A stretch of 64,000 nucleotides of DNA from Ahaetulla prasina (Eukaryota > Chordata > Lepidosauria > Squamata > Colubridae). Each line of letters starts with the position of its first letter. Position 1 is the first letter of the stretch. The stretch covers positions 93,299,825-93,363,824 of the forward strand of contig NC_080543.1 of the NCBI RefSeq assembly GCF_028640845.1. Direction: 5' to 3'. Below the pieces are notes generated by a model, which saw only the letters and a program-made list of their open reading frames with translations, was not told the DNA's origin and did no database searches. A program made the position numbers and the translations under genes. Shown here piece after piece: positions 1 through 12,356 of this stretch.

Positions 1-2661
1 ATCAGTATTACTTTTTATAGTTTGTTTCCAGTGAAGATAATCAGTCATGTCTCTAATCCAACTCTTAAGAAAAGAGATATGCACATGGTTCACCCATGCC
101 CTAAATCAAATGATTGGGATTAAAATATTTTCCAAACCACAAAATAGTTTTTGAAATTGAGTGTCACTATTGAGGCTCATCAATGTTTATGCAAAAGCTG
201 AATTTGAACTGTTTAAAAATGCATAGATATTCTGTTTCTTGTAGAATGTAACATAACCATTACACTTGTTTCTAAGATTTGAAATATTTTTTGTAATCTT
301 GTAGGCCTTTTCAAGAGGTAATCTGTTCTCAACTTCTACAGAAATGAATAAAACCGATAATGGAGATGAAGTTCTAGAAGCATATGTAACTGCCATTTTG
401 TGCCTCAATCTACTATAGTACAGAAAACACTGGAAGGTATTTTGGAAAGCACAAACAATTATTGCCAATTCAGTACTACCTAATCAGAACCCAACTTCTA
501 TCTTTTATCCAAAATTTGCACTGTTTAGGGTTTCAGTATTTTAGCAATAAAAATAGCAGATTGTAAGTATTCAGTAAGGAAAAGCATGAAGCCCAGTGTG
601 AACTAATGTGAATAACTGAAAGTCTATGGAGATTCTCAGTCATCCAGGTCATAGTTGTCTCAAATTTACTTTTTCCAAAGGCAACTGGATTATGTTTTTT
701 TCCCCTCGAAGATGATGTTTTGCTTCTCATACAAGAAGCTTCATCAGTTCTGGCTGCACAAATGTTAATGGTTAACCTTTCTTTGTAAAATTGACATTGT
801 TGATGTTAGTCTAATCTGTTTTTTCCTTTCTATCAAGACAATAGGACAAGAAATCATCCAGTCGGTGGAGTTAAAACATACAGTAGAATGTATTTGTTCA
901 CTTATTGGATGATTAACCTGAATAATGTATTACACAGATTTCCATTGACTTGACTGGGTTTAAAAGAAAATTAAAGACATGTATGGAGAATAGATCTATT
1001 AAGTCTTGAAGATTCGATGTTTATTGTGAATTTGAGGGACCCTGGCTTTCTGCATTCCAAATGGAAGGTAGTAACAGTGAAAGAGTGGGTATTTCCATGT
1101 TCTGCTTACAAAGTCCAGAGGAACCTGATTGGCCATTATGATAAACAAAATGCTGGGTTGAATTTCAATCTAGTAGGTTCTTATGTTCTTCCTAATCTTG
1201 GAATTATATTTTTATATTTCTTTTTGTTAAAAAGCCTGACAAAAACTGATGCGTATCATTTATTATTTTCATAATCTTTAAAAGAAAACAAAAACAATGA
1301 CAAGTGAACCAAATAGGCTCTTTAAAATCCCAGTCTTACTTTTTTGTTTCAAATTGTTTACACAGAGCAAAAATGGAACATGAATTTATGACAAGTGACT
1401 GTGGAAAATGCAAAATAGACATACTAGACAAGTACAAAATGCTGTCAGCTGGTCAGGATGAGCTCCAAATAATTAGCTGCTTGTACAAATCAAGTAAAAT
1501 GAATTCCTGAAGCAAGCAAAGAAAGAGATCTCTTCTTTTACAAACAGTACATAGTTTTCTATTTTTCAATTGCAATGTGATATTTCTATGCTAATTGAGT
1601 TATTCCTATATCTCAATTATGAAAGGGGGAGATTTTCAAGGATAAAATTTGAAAACCAATCAATTACAATTTTATATTGCCTGGTGTGTTTGATATTGTA
1701 TCTGTATATAATGCCATTAATTGTGGAAATAACACACAAGTCAGCAAAGGTTAACAAAGCAGTGACAACAGAGATGCTGCTACATATGTGGTTATAATTT
1801 GACATTGCTCTTCTATCCCATCTCATTTTCCTGGAAGAGTCATATAATTGCTTAACTGCAAGATAAGCACTAAGCTGGGTTTTGATTGCATGCTGGATGT
1901 GGTTAAAAGTTGTTTAGATCACATAACTAGTGGTTAAGACTAGTTATGACCACAAATAACTTGTGGTCAAGTTATTTGACCACAATTTAATCTATAGCTT
2001 ATGAGAATCAAACCATAGCTCCAAATGTTATGTCAATCAAGTGAGAATATAAGGTTTATTTTTGAGAACTTAAAATTACTGAGTATGTAAATGTTATAAC
2101 TTCCCCAGCCTATACATAATTAAGGTCCTGTATATGTGGGATATCAAGAGTACACAAGCCGTAATGTAGTCCATGTGGTAGGCATAGATTAAGTAGAGTA
2201 TATTACACCACAGTCTTGTCCAAACAAAGTGAATAATATTTTTCAGTTTAATTACTCTTTAATTCCATTATTCTTCCCAGGAGCATAAATCTACTGTAAA
2301 GTAGAATTAATCTACTGTAGATTTGTACCTGGATTTTCCAGTTCCTAATACAATAAATACCTAAATATACATTCCTGCTACATTGGAACATGAATCATCA
2401 TTTCAATGGGTTTCCAACTATATTTCTCAAGTAATGCAATGCAAAAAAATCTGTTTTCACAAGCAAATTAATTTATATTTGTAGTTTCTTCTGCAAGTAT
2501 GGGAATAGTTCTATACTAGTTCTCACTTTCTCCAGAATGGAACAAGTACATTGCATATTGATTATCTGCTAAGTCTACCAGTAAATAAAACTGGTAATGC
2601 AGTTGAATTAATTATATGAATTAATGATTACTTGACAAAAATTATTAAGATACTTAAGTTA

Positions 2662-3046
2662 CAGGTAGTCCTCAACTTACGACCACAAAGAGGCCCAAAA
2701 TTATTGTTACGTGAGAAATTTGTTAAGTGAGCTTTCCCTCATTTTACAACTTCTTTTGCCGCATTTGTTAAGTGAATCACTACACTTGTTAAATTAGTAA
2801 CATGCTTGTTAAGTGAATCTGGTTTCCCATTGACTTTGCTTGTCAGAAGGTCACAAGACCTTGGGACACTGCAACGGTCATAAATATGAGTCACTGGTCA
2901 GGCATCCTAATGTGAATTGTGCCCATGGGGATGCTCATGTGCCCATTTGGTCCAAAGTATGAAAAATGGTCATAAGTCCCTTTTTTCAGTGCCATTGTAA
3001 CTTTGAACGGTCACTAAATGAACTGTTGTAAGTTGAAGACTACCTG
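2662..3046 (+). mobile_element. Tigger/pogo-like MITE
   Basis: The left end reads CAGGTAGTCCTCAACTTACG and the right end is its inverted counterpart (AGTTGAAGACTACCTG). The element is flanked by TA on both sides (2660-2661 and 3047-3048), the target duplication of the Tc1/mariner superfamily. There is no transposase frame, so it is non-autonomous. Related copies lie at about 16020-16373, 23169-24254 (interrupted), 31895-35240 (interrupted) and 41286-41647. Confidence 0.75.
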
Positions 3047-3925
3047 TACAAGTTACTCTAATTTGAAGAGAAACCTGTCAAAATAAATTAATATTTACTT
3101 TGATGTTTGAATATTTCATTTAATGAATTCAATCAAATAGCTGGATTTTAGAGATTAATATTTTGGTACTGTGCCTATCTAGGTAGAGCCATTAGGGGAA
3201 TCACAGAAATATTCAATACTGTAGAGTTTAGTATAGAATAAGACTGCTCTGGAATGCAGAGCTTAATGGCCTTGTAACAGAATTGGGAACAGACTAAAAT
3301 ACAAGTTTTCCCCCAAAGACTAGTTTGGTATGCAAGAGCTTATATTAGAAAGTATCACCTTTCTGCCTGTATCAGATTTCAGAATATAGCTGCTTTTAAT
3401 TTTAGGCATTCCTGCAAGAATATATAATCCTTTCTCAGTGAATGTGCTTCCTGTAAAAAATGGCCCATTAACAAAAATACAGTTAAATGTGAATTTGGGA
3501 GCCTGCATGTTTGCTACATTGAGAATACATAATGATCATTACCAAAGATCAAAGAACAGTGTAAACAGCTATAGCCCTTTGGAAGTAATGGATAAATTCT
3601 GTGTACTTTGCTAATACAAAGTCCTCTATGTGCCACTTAGCAAACCATTTCTGAAACTATGATCAGATCTATATAATGCATTATGATATGGTATATCATC
3701 CTTGTCTATTGCTTTATAAGAATCCAGATTATAAACATAGTTTAAATTACAGGAAGACAGAATCCAGGTAAATGTCTTCATAGTATGTGCAATGTGAAAA
3801 TGGAATCAATTATTCTAGAGAAGTGATGGGTCTCCATTGGATGAATTCACACAGAAGCTGGGTAATCTTCTGCCTAGCATGTTTTCTTTGGGATTCCTGA
3901 ATGGATTAGATCTGAAATTCTAAAT

Positions 3926-4048
3926 CAATGTTTTTCAAACTCAGCAATTTAAAAATATATGGATTTTAACTTCCAGAATTCCCCAGCCAGCATGGCATGG
4001 CAGCAGTTGAAGTTAGTCTTAAAAAGTTGCCTAGTTTGAGAAACACTG
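3926..4048. mobile_element. hAT-like hairpin MITE
   Basis: The left end CAATGTTTTTCAAACTCAGC and right end AGTTTGAGAAACACTG are inverted copies. The interior contains the CCAGAATTCCCCAGCCAGCATGGC core of a common short squamate repeat. No clean 8-bp target duplication was seen. Confidence 0.5.
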
Positions 4049-4619
4049 GTGTAAATGGTCTTGTCCAAACTGTGATTCTACAAGAAACCCTTCAGTGTTA
4101 ATTTAAAAAAAAAACATAAATTCAGGTTATAAATGCAAAGTACATACTTAAACTGAGTTGATAATATGCTAAAGCATCTGCTGGAATAAGGGACAAATCA
4201 CATTTGACATCTTGAAAAGGCTGTCAGAACCCCTGGCATGGGAGATTGTATTTAGTGTTCATGGCTCAGCTATAATCGTTTTCCAGATCAAATGCCTGCG
4301 ACTCATCATGCAGGTATAAAACCACGGACTTTTGAAAAAGTACAGAGATCATTACAAACTTGAAGAAGAAGATAATAAAGGAGGGGGAGTGGCTGGATTG
4401 GAGAGCTGAAGGGTTAGCCTTCATGGTGGTTGTGCCCCTTACCCAACCCGGAGAAGGAATGCAAGGTGTATTCGCAATGGACATGCTAAATACTTAGGTC
4501 CGATACTGCCTAAAGCCAAAGAAAATGCCTTGGAACGAAGCAATCTGTTTTAAAGCAGGCTTCCCCAACTTAGCGCCAGGACTGGGAATTCTGGGGGTTG
4601 TAGTCCGACACCTGGAAGC

Positions 4620-5400
4620 ACTGTGTTGATGGGGGAAAGCATTCGCGAGGCCTGGGTTTGCTCCGGGAAAGGCGGCGTACGAAAGGCGGGGTGGGCTCGG
4701 CCAAGTGGGAGGAGATCACGCAGAGGATGCTAGCTGTTGCAAAGACACCAGAGCGTTTTCTGTTGCAACCCGAAGCACAGAAAGGGCCGGGGACCAGGGG
4801 GCCCTACCTCGTCCTCTTGCCCGCACGATTCCTTTTTTCTGCAGCACGAACGTGGAGCCATTGACCAGGCTGGACACCACAGCCACGCTCAAGCCCAGAG
4901 AGACCGCAGCGGGACCGGGATTCGGCGAGCCCCCGTCTCCTGGAGCCGCTGCTGCGCCGACAGCCATCCTCATGCCCGGGCGGCGGTGCCAGCACCAAGG
5001 ACGCCCAGCTGCTCGGCCAGCCTCTTTCTTTCTCCTCTTTCTCCTAAGCCGGCTAACAACCAGCAGCCGCTCTGCGGGATCCGCCCTGAACCACAAACTC
5101 CTCCCACAGCGCTGCTTGCTGCTGCTGCGATCTCAGCGCCCTCTGGCACCAGCAGTCCCCTCAATAAAACCGAGGGGTCTCTGCCCTGACAGCCAAGGGA
5201 AGTGGGAGGGGAACCGAGTGCGGGCGGAGGATCCAGTCTCTGTTCTCGGCGCTCCCTCGCAAGAACAGGCGGGTCAGAAAACGGGACGACGATGCGAGTG
5301 AGTAAGTAGTCCGCACTCTGCACCATGACATCATGGCCTTGCACCATGACGTCATGCTCATGCAGGCCGGTGGCGTCAATCAACACAGCGCTTAGGGCTC
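4620..5400 (-). promoter_or_regulatory. CpG-rich NIPA1 promoter region with a CRE
   Basis: This block is GC- and CpG-rich compared with its AT-rich surroundings and spans NIPA1 exon 1 and the sequence upstream of it. A perfect palindromic CRE (TGACGTCA) lies at 5347-5354. A near copy (TGACATCA) sits 22 bases before it inside a short tandem duplication at about 5321-5362. The transcription start was not identified. Confidence 0.7.
4808..4973 (-). CDS. NIPA1: NIPA1 first coding exon (partial gene)
   Basis: NIPA1 is a multi-pass membrane Mg2+ transporter of endosomes and the plasma membrane; human mutations cause spastic paraplegia 6. The minus-strand frame reads [15 protein letters not shown], then [20 protein letters not shown], then [15 protein letters not shown]. 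This matches the vertebrate NIPA1 N-terminus, including the first membrane helix and the QKKGIVRA stretch. The exon ends with one base of a Gly codon at 4808, followed by a GTAGGG donor; the known family exon also breaks just before the TSYLTD segment. The start is the Met at 4973 or a second Met at 4967. An in-frame Met lies upstream at 5096, but the sequence between is not NIPA1-like. The alanine run is only four residues, against a long polyalanine tract in human NIPA1. Later exons were not found and should lie left of position 1. Confidence 0.93.
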
Positions 5401-6929
5401 AATATTGTTACGAGCTGGAATCGTTGCTCTTTTTTAGCGCTGAGGTGTCTCCGCAAAACAATCCTCGCACGCAAATTACGGGGACCTTTATGATTGAAAT
5501 GCTCAATTCTATCCAGGCTTTTCTCCCCCAGACAAACAGGTCCCGTGAAAACGAGTTTAACGACTGTAGAAAAAGAACGAACGGAATGCAAAAACTCGAT
5601 AAGCCAAAAGAACCTTATTCCGCTTCAGCTTCAAATCACAAGGTCACAAAAGTTTTCCCTGAGCCGGTGAGGAGAAAATATTCCAGGGCATCAACACGTT
5701 GTCTTGCCTAACATATGTTCTACTGATCTTAAATATGCATACATAAATAGCAGAGGTCAATGGATACAATGGTTTTGTTTTGTTTTTCTGATGATCTGAT
5801 TATTGTTATCTGATTATCTGACATTTTCATTTGAAGAATGAGATTCTACACTCCATCTACCAACATTCACCAGGGCTACCAGCAGATTTTTCTTGAACTT
5901 TGGAGGAAGGAGAGATAAACACACTCATTTTTTTTCATTTATCCTCAAGTAGTGATTAAGTGTTTATAAAATCTGATGTTTAAAATATTTAAAAATAAAT
6001 AATAATAAAATAAATAGTTATGTATTGTTTACCAAACTAAAAATCCACATTTGGGCAACTTCTGCATTAGACCAATTCAGAAGATGCATAAATTTACTTT
6101 TGTTCACTTCTGATCTGAAATAATCCAATGTACAGTACACAAAACATTTCTATTGCAATGCAATAGAAATGTCTCTTAATTATAAGGAAATCCTAACCTC
6201 TTAATACATCATGTATATAATCTACTCTCCAAAACTCTCTTAGGACCTGGCCCTGGCCCAGCCTTATCTAAGGGTGTTTATGGAGTCTTTCTCAATGTCA
6301 TTGTTGTTTTATCCATGAGGTATATTTTTAACTGGGCTTTAAATTATGTATTTCATACATTGTAAAGCATCCACAGTCTTTGCAGAGTTGGGCAGTCTTA
6401 AAAATCCAATCAATTTAATCACCTCTATGCCCACTGTAAGAGTCCATTAATATAGCATCTCTGACTAATAATCATATGAGCCTTAATTTAAACAGCTCCA
6501 ACGAAGGAGAATCCAATATCTTAACTTGAATTTGAGAAATGAATAGTTTAATCTAGAAAACAACATTCTATGCTCTTATCATGTCCAGAGAAAGATATTT
6601 ATTTTGAATCATTTAGTTTAGATGAAAGCGTTTAAATTAGAACTACAGGAAATACCTCTTAATCAGCAAAAACAAAAACAACAACAAAAAAACAACACAA
6701 CCCCCCCCGCAAATATCTTTATACACTATTCTTCTTTGTTCATGTGATTAACATCCAACTTTTATACTCATTCTATTTTCTTTTCCTTTTTGTTTTTTTA
6801 TTTTTATTATATCAAAAAAATTAACAGAAGGAAAAATTATATATGCAACATGATTACCTATCATAATCTGCAAGTCAGTAATCATAAATAAATGAAGTAA
6901 GTCTGCCTGCCTGGGAAATTATAAAAAGA
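5401..6929. other. Intergenic stretch, nothing recognised
   Basis: AT-rich spacer with short A-rich runs (about 6668-6710) and no coding or repeat family that could be named. Open frames up to 5711 lie in CpG-island-flanking sequence and have no recognisable homology. Confidence 0.5.
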
Positions 6930-7440
6930 ATGCTACCAGCACCAATCAAATTGGACCATATTGCTCAAATATCTATCCCGTTCCCGCTTCATAGGCATAG
7001 GGCCGGGTTACTTACGGGACCGCCTACTGCTACCGAATGCCTCTCACCGACCCGTGCGCTCTCACAGAGAGGGACTCCTCAGGGTGCCGTCAGCCAGGCA
7101 GTGTCGTCTGGCGACGCCCAGGGGAAGGGCCTTCTCTGTGGGGGCTCCCACCCTCTGGAACGAACTCCCCCCAGGACTCCGCCAACTTCCGGACCTCCGA
7201 ACCTTCCGTCGCGAGCTTAAAACACATCTTTTTATCTGTGCAGGACTGGACTAGATTTTAAATTTATAGGGGTTTTAAATTGGTTTTAATATTTATATTA
7301 TTTTTTAAGAATTTTGGCTTTTAGAATAAGTTTTTTAATGGTTATTTTAATTTGTACATAAATGTTTTTATCTGCCTGTGAACCGCCCTGAGTCCTTCGG
7401 GAGATAGGGCGGTATACAAATACGAATAAACTAAACTAAA
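6930..7440 (+). mobile_element. CR1/L2-group LINE 3' end
   Basis: The frame at 6961-7254 encodes the typical C-terminus of a CR1/L2-type reverse transcriptase ORF, including FSVGAPTLWNELPPGLRQLP and FRRELKTHLF. A 3' UTR follows, ending in a short hairpin (CCGCCCTGAGTC...GGGCGGTATACAAATA) and a tail of TAAACTAAACTAA units. It is 5'-truncated and so inactive. GC content is well above its surroundings. Confidence 0.8.
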
Positions 7441-8447
7441 CTAATAGAGGAAAAATATACTGAGTTATGAAAAAGCCCACATTGTGTAGTACCTTGTAAA
7501 CTAACAAATGAAAACATTAATCACTCAATGAAGTGATGAAAATGGGGTTTCAGCAAAAAGGCATACTATGTTTTCTCGTTATCTCTTTATTGGAAAAAGA
7601 AATGCTATTCCCTTGGTTAAATTTTCATTTGGGTAATAGATGATAACATACATTTATGCTGGGGCATGCACCCCCAAACAGGTATTTTGTTTAATTTCAT
7701 TACTCAGACTAAAAAGAAGAGAAGCAAAGGAAGTCAAAGGTCTTTTGAGATGTCCATTCTAGATTTTGGGCTGCATAAATTGCATAATATATACTTCTGC
7801 AAGAAACAATTGATTACTCTTCTGCCATCTGAACAGAACAGAACAGAACAGGGAAGATTAAGACTGTCTCCAGTACCATTTACTATGGCAGATTCTTGTC
7901 CTACAATACCTATTTTTGTCCTTGGCCCATAGAACATTATCCTCATATCTTCTTCCTAAACAGCTTTAATATGACTCCGAAATGTGTCTTGCTTTAATTC
8001 ATTGCAGTGCCTGGAGAATAATGCCTCCATCTTTGGTTGTTTATGGATTCTTTATTTAATTGAATCTTTTTATTGGCATTTTAGTAGGGGATGGGGTTAC
8101 ATGTTTAATTCCCTTCACTGATTCAATTATTGTAAAATGGTTAGTTTAATTAGCTAATGTTTGTTTTTAGAATTTCATTGTATGATCATTTGAATTATGG
8201 TCTGCCTCCAATATTTTGATGTTTTGCTTATTCTAAATTGGTTGTTTGCTCTATGCCTTGTTTAAAAGTGTACCATAAGGAGGAAATGGGCTTTTCCTGC
8301 TTATTTGCCAGTGTTTGTGGCTTCAGGCATTTCCCAATCCGCTAAGTTCCCTGGCACTTGGTCACTTTCTGTTATCCAACTATACAGAACCTATTCAGAC
8401 TACAGTTATTGGCATTTATAACCTCCTCCTCTGTGGGGTTATTTACA
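7441..8447. other. Intergenic stretch, nothing recognised
   Basis: AT-rich DNA with no supported gene. A short GAACA microsatellite is at about 7831-7850. Confidence 0.45.
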
Positions 8448-9660
8448 GAATAACAAAGTTGGAAGAGACCTTGTAGGTCAGGGCTGTCAAACTCCCGGCC
8501 CATGGGCTGGATACATTACTTGCTGACCACGCCCACAGCTGGTTTAGTGAAGGGGAAAAAAGTTCCGATACATCACATGATGATGCCGTGACGACATGAG
8601 TTTGACACCTCTGTTGTAGGTCATCCAGTCCATCCCTTTGCTCAAACAGGACACTCTTATACCATTTCTGACAAGTTGCTGTCCAGTCTCTTCTTGAAAG
8701 CTTCCAGTGAGGAAACACCCACAACTTCTGAAGGCAAGCTGTTCCATTGGTTGATTGTTCTCACTGTCAGGAAATTTCGCCTTATTTCTAGGTTGAATCT
8801 TGATTAGTTTCCATCCATTGTTCCTTGTTTGGCCTTCGGGTGTTTTGGAAAAATAGGTTGACCCCCTCCTTTCTGTGACAGCTCCTCAAATATGGGAACA
8901 CTGGTATCATGTCACCCTTAGTCATTCTCTTCAGTAGACTAACCATGCCCATTCTTGCAACCATTCGTCATGTTTTACAGCCCTCTAATCAACTTTGTTG
9001 CTCTTCTATGCACTCTTTGTAGAGTCTCAACATCTTTTTTATGGTGTGGTGACCATAACTGGATGCAGTATTCTAGGTGTCATCTTACTAAGTGTTTATA
9101 GAGTGGTATTAGTACCTCACATGATCTTGATTCAATCCTTCTGTTAATGCAATTTAGGATTGCATTGGCTTTTTTTGGCTGCCACCACACACTGCTGGCT
9201 GATATTTAATTGATTGTCCACTAGGACTCCAATATCCCTCTCACAGTTAAACCAGGGTTTGCCTAATTTGTATGCATACTTTTGGTTTTTCTTGCCTAAG
9301 TGTAAGACTTTTCTCTACATTAAATTTCATTTTGTTAGCTAGGGCTCAGTGTTCAAGTCTATTGAGATCCATTTGACTCTTGAGCCTATCATCTAGGGTG
9401 TTGGCTATTCCTGACAGCTTAGTATCATCTGCAGATTTGATGAGTTCCCCTTCTATTCTTTCATCTAAGTCATTTATGAAGGTATTGAAGAGTACTGGTG
9501 CTAAGACGGAACTTTGTGGTACCCCACTACTTACTTCCCTCCATTTAGATGTAGTACCATTATGCCCATGGTATTTTGCTGGTCTTCTAATTTAGCCACT
9601 TTGTCAAAGAATGGAGTAAGATTGATTTGGCATGATTTCCATGTTGAGGTCTTCTCTTTC
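8448..9660 (-). mobile_element. CR1 LINE fragment, antisense
   Basis: On the plus strand this reads as the complement of a CR1 LINE. It begins with the 3'-terminal region (TTGGAAGAGACCTTGTAGGT ... GTCCAGTCTCTTCTTGAAAG) and runs through antisense reverse-transcriptase sequence to TTTATGAAGGTATTGAAGAG and TTTGTGGTACCCC, the complement of the conserved RT region. It is full of stops and is inactive. A 135-bp hAT MITE interrupts it at 8479-8613. Confidence 0.85.
8479..8613. mobile_element. hAT MITE nested in CR1
   Basis: Ends CAGGGCTGTCAAACTC and GAGTTTGACACCTCTG are inverted repeats. They are flanked by a perfect 8-bp direct repeat TTGTAGGT (8471-8478 and 8614-8621), the hAT signature. The insertion splits the CR1 3' region, so it is younger than that CR1 copy. 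The same termini bound the large element at 53145-55285. Confidence 0.9.
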
Positions 9661-10121
9661 ACTTATTTCACATTATTTTAACTTAGCAACTGCAGGTTGG
9701 TAGATTGACCAGCCTAAAGTCCTAAAGTGAGGCCTATTGTTTCCTGATACAGTTCCCTAATTACTGGATGTTTCCCTGCTGGCTACAGATGGTGGAATGG
9801 GCATGACAGCAAAGCCAGAGAAGGAATCCATTCATCTTGTCTGTAGCCACTAAGACACTAAAAAAATAGGACAAAATAGGACAAAATAGGACAACCATAT
9901 GCAACAAGATGGCAACATGGAAAAAAAACAGGAAAAAGAAAAGCTGAGAAAGAGGTTCTGAGGGGAGAAAGAAGAAAGAGACCCCAAGAAGATGCTAAGA
10001 ATATTGAAAGGGAGAGGAGAAGGTCTGCAGCAGCAACAGAACTCTGTCTATTGTAAGATTTGACAATGATAATGGTAAGTTTCAGAACTTGCTAATCTCT
10101 TCAGCTGTGTGAAGATCAGAC
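9661..10121. other. Intergenic stretch with short tandem repeat
   Basis: No gene recognised. Three copies of an AAAATAGGAC unit lie at about 9864-9893. Confidence 0.4.
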
Positions 10122-10302
10122 CAGTGGTGGGTTGCTACCGGTTCAGTCCAGATCTTGCGAATCGGTAGTAACGGCGTTGGGAGGCTTCATTCACCCACCC
10201 GGATGTCATCACGGATGATATGCACATGCGGATAAGTGCCGCATGTAAGTGAAGCAAGCGCATGTGCGAACCAGTACCGAAGGTAAGTGGAACCCACCCC
10301 TG
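10122..10302. mobile_element. hAT MITE
   Basis: Begins CAGTGGTGGGTTGCTACCGG and ends AACCCACCCCTG. Flanks GATCAGAC (10114-10121) and GATCAAAC (10303-10310) match at 7 of 8 bases. The same family occurs at 38983-39155. Confidence 0.8.
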
Positions 10303-11783
10303 GATCAAACCAAGCATAGGAGAAGCCCAGAATGCAGGATCCCCAAGAGTTGCAAAGTGCTGACATCATTAGTGCAAAACCCTTGATATTGGCAAATGCT
10401 CAAAGAATAGTAAGTAACAATACAGTGAGAACCTCAGTATTAAATATTCCACTTAAAACAGAAACCTTTATTGTTCTGTACAACAAATATTTTGATGTAA
10501 TTTGGAATTTTTAATTCATGTTATATTCAACTATGGATATAAAATCTAAATCAAATATTGGCATTTCTGATCATGGTTAACACTGATATACTACCTTTTT
10601 CTTTCTGTAAAGGTTTAGATTAAATGAGAGTTTTAATAATCTTTAGACAATATGTATCAAAATAATATAATGTATTACATATGCTTTGTAGTAATATAAT
10701 AAAGAAAATTCTTAAAAAATAGCAAAACTTCTATATTGTAAATTAATGGTGGACTGGGCTCAGAAACTTGTAGTTTTTCCGTTCCTAGCACCAAGACAGT
10801 CAACAACTCCTCTTGCAGAACAATGGAGTACATACTCCTGCAAAAAACAAATGTTTGAAAGATAAAATATGCACATACATTGAAAATCAAAACTTTTCCT
10901 ATTTTCAAAAACAAAATTTGTCAGAAAAAACATTGTTCTATTGGCTAAAATTACAGCCTCCTTCATTCATTTAAAATTTTCTTAAATCACATTCTTAAAT
11001 CACATTTTTTTTGCTTTATGATAGCATTTTTCCTCTTAATTCTAAAAGGAAATTTACCGAGAACCTTTGATCTTCCCTATCATTCAAAATCTCTATCTAA
11101 AGAGATTTATTTCTATCTAAATTAATAAAATACAACGGTATTTATGAAAGTGATGCTTGTGCCAGACATATATCCATAAAGCTGCACAGTAGTTAAAGTG
11201 CACAGGTAATCCCTCTGCTCCAAAGCCACCCAGTTTGCAATTGACCACAGTAATCTCAATTTGTCATCTCCTTATGTGGAGCAGCTCTTCCAGAGTGCAA
11301 GTGGGCAATTCCCCAATCTCTCCTCTCCAGAGAGATTTTCATCAGACAGAATTTTGCTCTGGGTGCCAATTTCATCACAGTGCTGCCTCCACTTGTGGAG
11401 CCACTCGTAGAAATGTCTAACCCACCTACCCCCAAGTCAGGTTAAAATCATCTTTAGATAAACAAGTTTCAAACTGTGTAAATCAGGGATATGAAATGTG
11501 TGACTCCTGAGGAATGAAGGAGGAAATTATTAAATACTAGGGGAATTATATTAATTATACTTACATGGAATTAAATCCAATTTAATTATGTTTTGTTTAG
11601 GAGTGCAGTAGGCCTTAAAATTTTTGAATCTTTAAAGGTGAACAACATAAGTTTGAACAAAACTGTACCATCAGATAAAGTCTAAATTCATGACATACAT
11701 TATTAGTCGAAAGACATTTCAGGATACATACATTTGATGAAGTGGTCCAAAATATCACAAGGCTTTTTGTGTACATGCACACC
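10303..11783. other. Intergenic stretch, nothing recognised
   Basis: AT-rich DNA. No gene, RNA or named repeat could be supported. Confidence 0.4.
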
Positions 11784-11960
11784 TTCAAATCCATCCTTTA
11801 TAAGGTAGGTAAAATGAGGACCCAGATTGTTGGGGGGCAATAAGTTGACTTTGTGTATAGTATACAAATGGATGAAGACTATTGCCTGGCATAGTGTAAG
11901 CCGCCCTGAGTCTTCGGAGAAGGGCGGGATATAAATGCAAAAAAAATAAAATAAAAAAAA
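11784..11960 (+). mobile_element. tRNA-derived SINE, 5'-truncated
   Basis: Matches the 3' part of the full copy found on the minus strand at 35286-35562: CCTTTATAAGGTAGGTAAAA, the GCAATAAGTTGACTTTG block, and the tail GCCGCCCTGAGTCTTCGGAG with an A-rich end. The tRNA-like head is absent. Confidence 0.7.
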
Positions 11961-12138
11961 TCAGTCTTGACTCCTGACAAGTACCTGGACAGTTCCCTGC
12001 AGTTTTCTTGGCAAGATTCTTGGAAGAGGTTTGCTGTTTCCTTCTTAAGAAATGACTAGTCCAAGCTGGCTTTTTGATTAAGTCGGGACTAAAACTCATG
12101 ACCTCTCAGTTTCTAGCTTTGTATCTTAACCACTATAC
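11961..12138 (-). mobile_element. tRNA-like SINE fragment
   Basis: Read on the minus strand it begins TGGTATAGTGGTTAAGATAC (A-box-like) and then GAGTTTTAGTCCC (B-box-like), as in tRNA-headed squamate SINEs. The body carries GGAAACAGCAAACCTCTTCC. It directly abuts the SINE at 11784-11960 and the hAT MITE starting at 12139. Confidence 0.6.
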
Positions 12139-12356
12139 CAGAGTTGGTGTAGTGCGTGTGAGAGTGCCAGAACCGGAAGAGCATTCCCCAGCATGCATGT
12201 GTGCGCCGGAAAGCTGAGCTTCCAGTTTTCAGCGTACACAGGTGGGCCGGTCACCTGGTCTTCCGGTTGCTGGCGAGCAACGGGCAACAGTTGGCGTGCC
12301 CAGAGATGGCTCTGTGTGCCACTTGCGGCACACGTGCCATAGTTTCACCATCACTG
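12139..12356. mobile_element. hAT MITE
   Basis: Perfect 8-bp flanking repeat CACTATAC at 12131-12138 and 12357-12364. The right end reads GTTTCACCATCACTG, the complement of a CAGTGATGG-type hAT terminus; the left end, CAGAGTTGG, is diverged. It is GC-rich with several CpGs, unlike its flanks. It inserted into the A-box end of the neighbouring SINE. Confidence 0.85.

Larger units (their letters stand above)
1..4807 (-). other. NIPA1: NIPA1 intron 1 (partial)
   Basis: This AT-rich DNA lies downstream of the NIPA1 exon 1 donor. No further NIPA1 exon could be recognised on the minus strand. Apart from a Tigger-like MITE at 2662-3046 and a hAT-like MITE at 3926-4048, nothing identifiable was seen. 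A short fragment of a related hAT-like repeat is at about 4554-4612. Confidence 0.7.

Noticed and set aside
1..4700. Additional NIPA1 exons
   Set aside because: No minus-strand frame resembles the remaining NIPA1 membrane helices; the frames present are short and AT-rich.
4705..5301. 198-codon plus-strand frame in the NIPA1 CpG island
   Set aside because: It is antisense to NIPA1 exon 1, low-complexity and has no known homology. GC content explains its openness.
8443..8747. Overlapping minus-strand frames of 67-93 codons
   Set aside because: They lie in the CR1 3' end and its nested hAT MITE, which have no host coding function.
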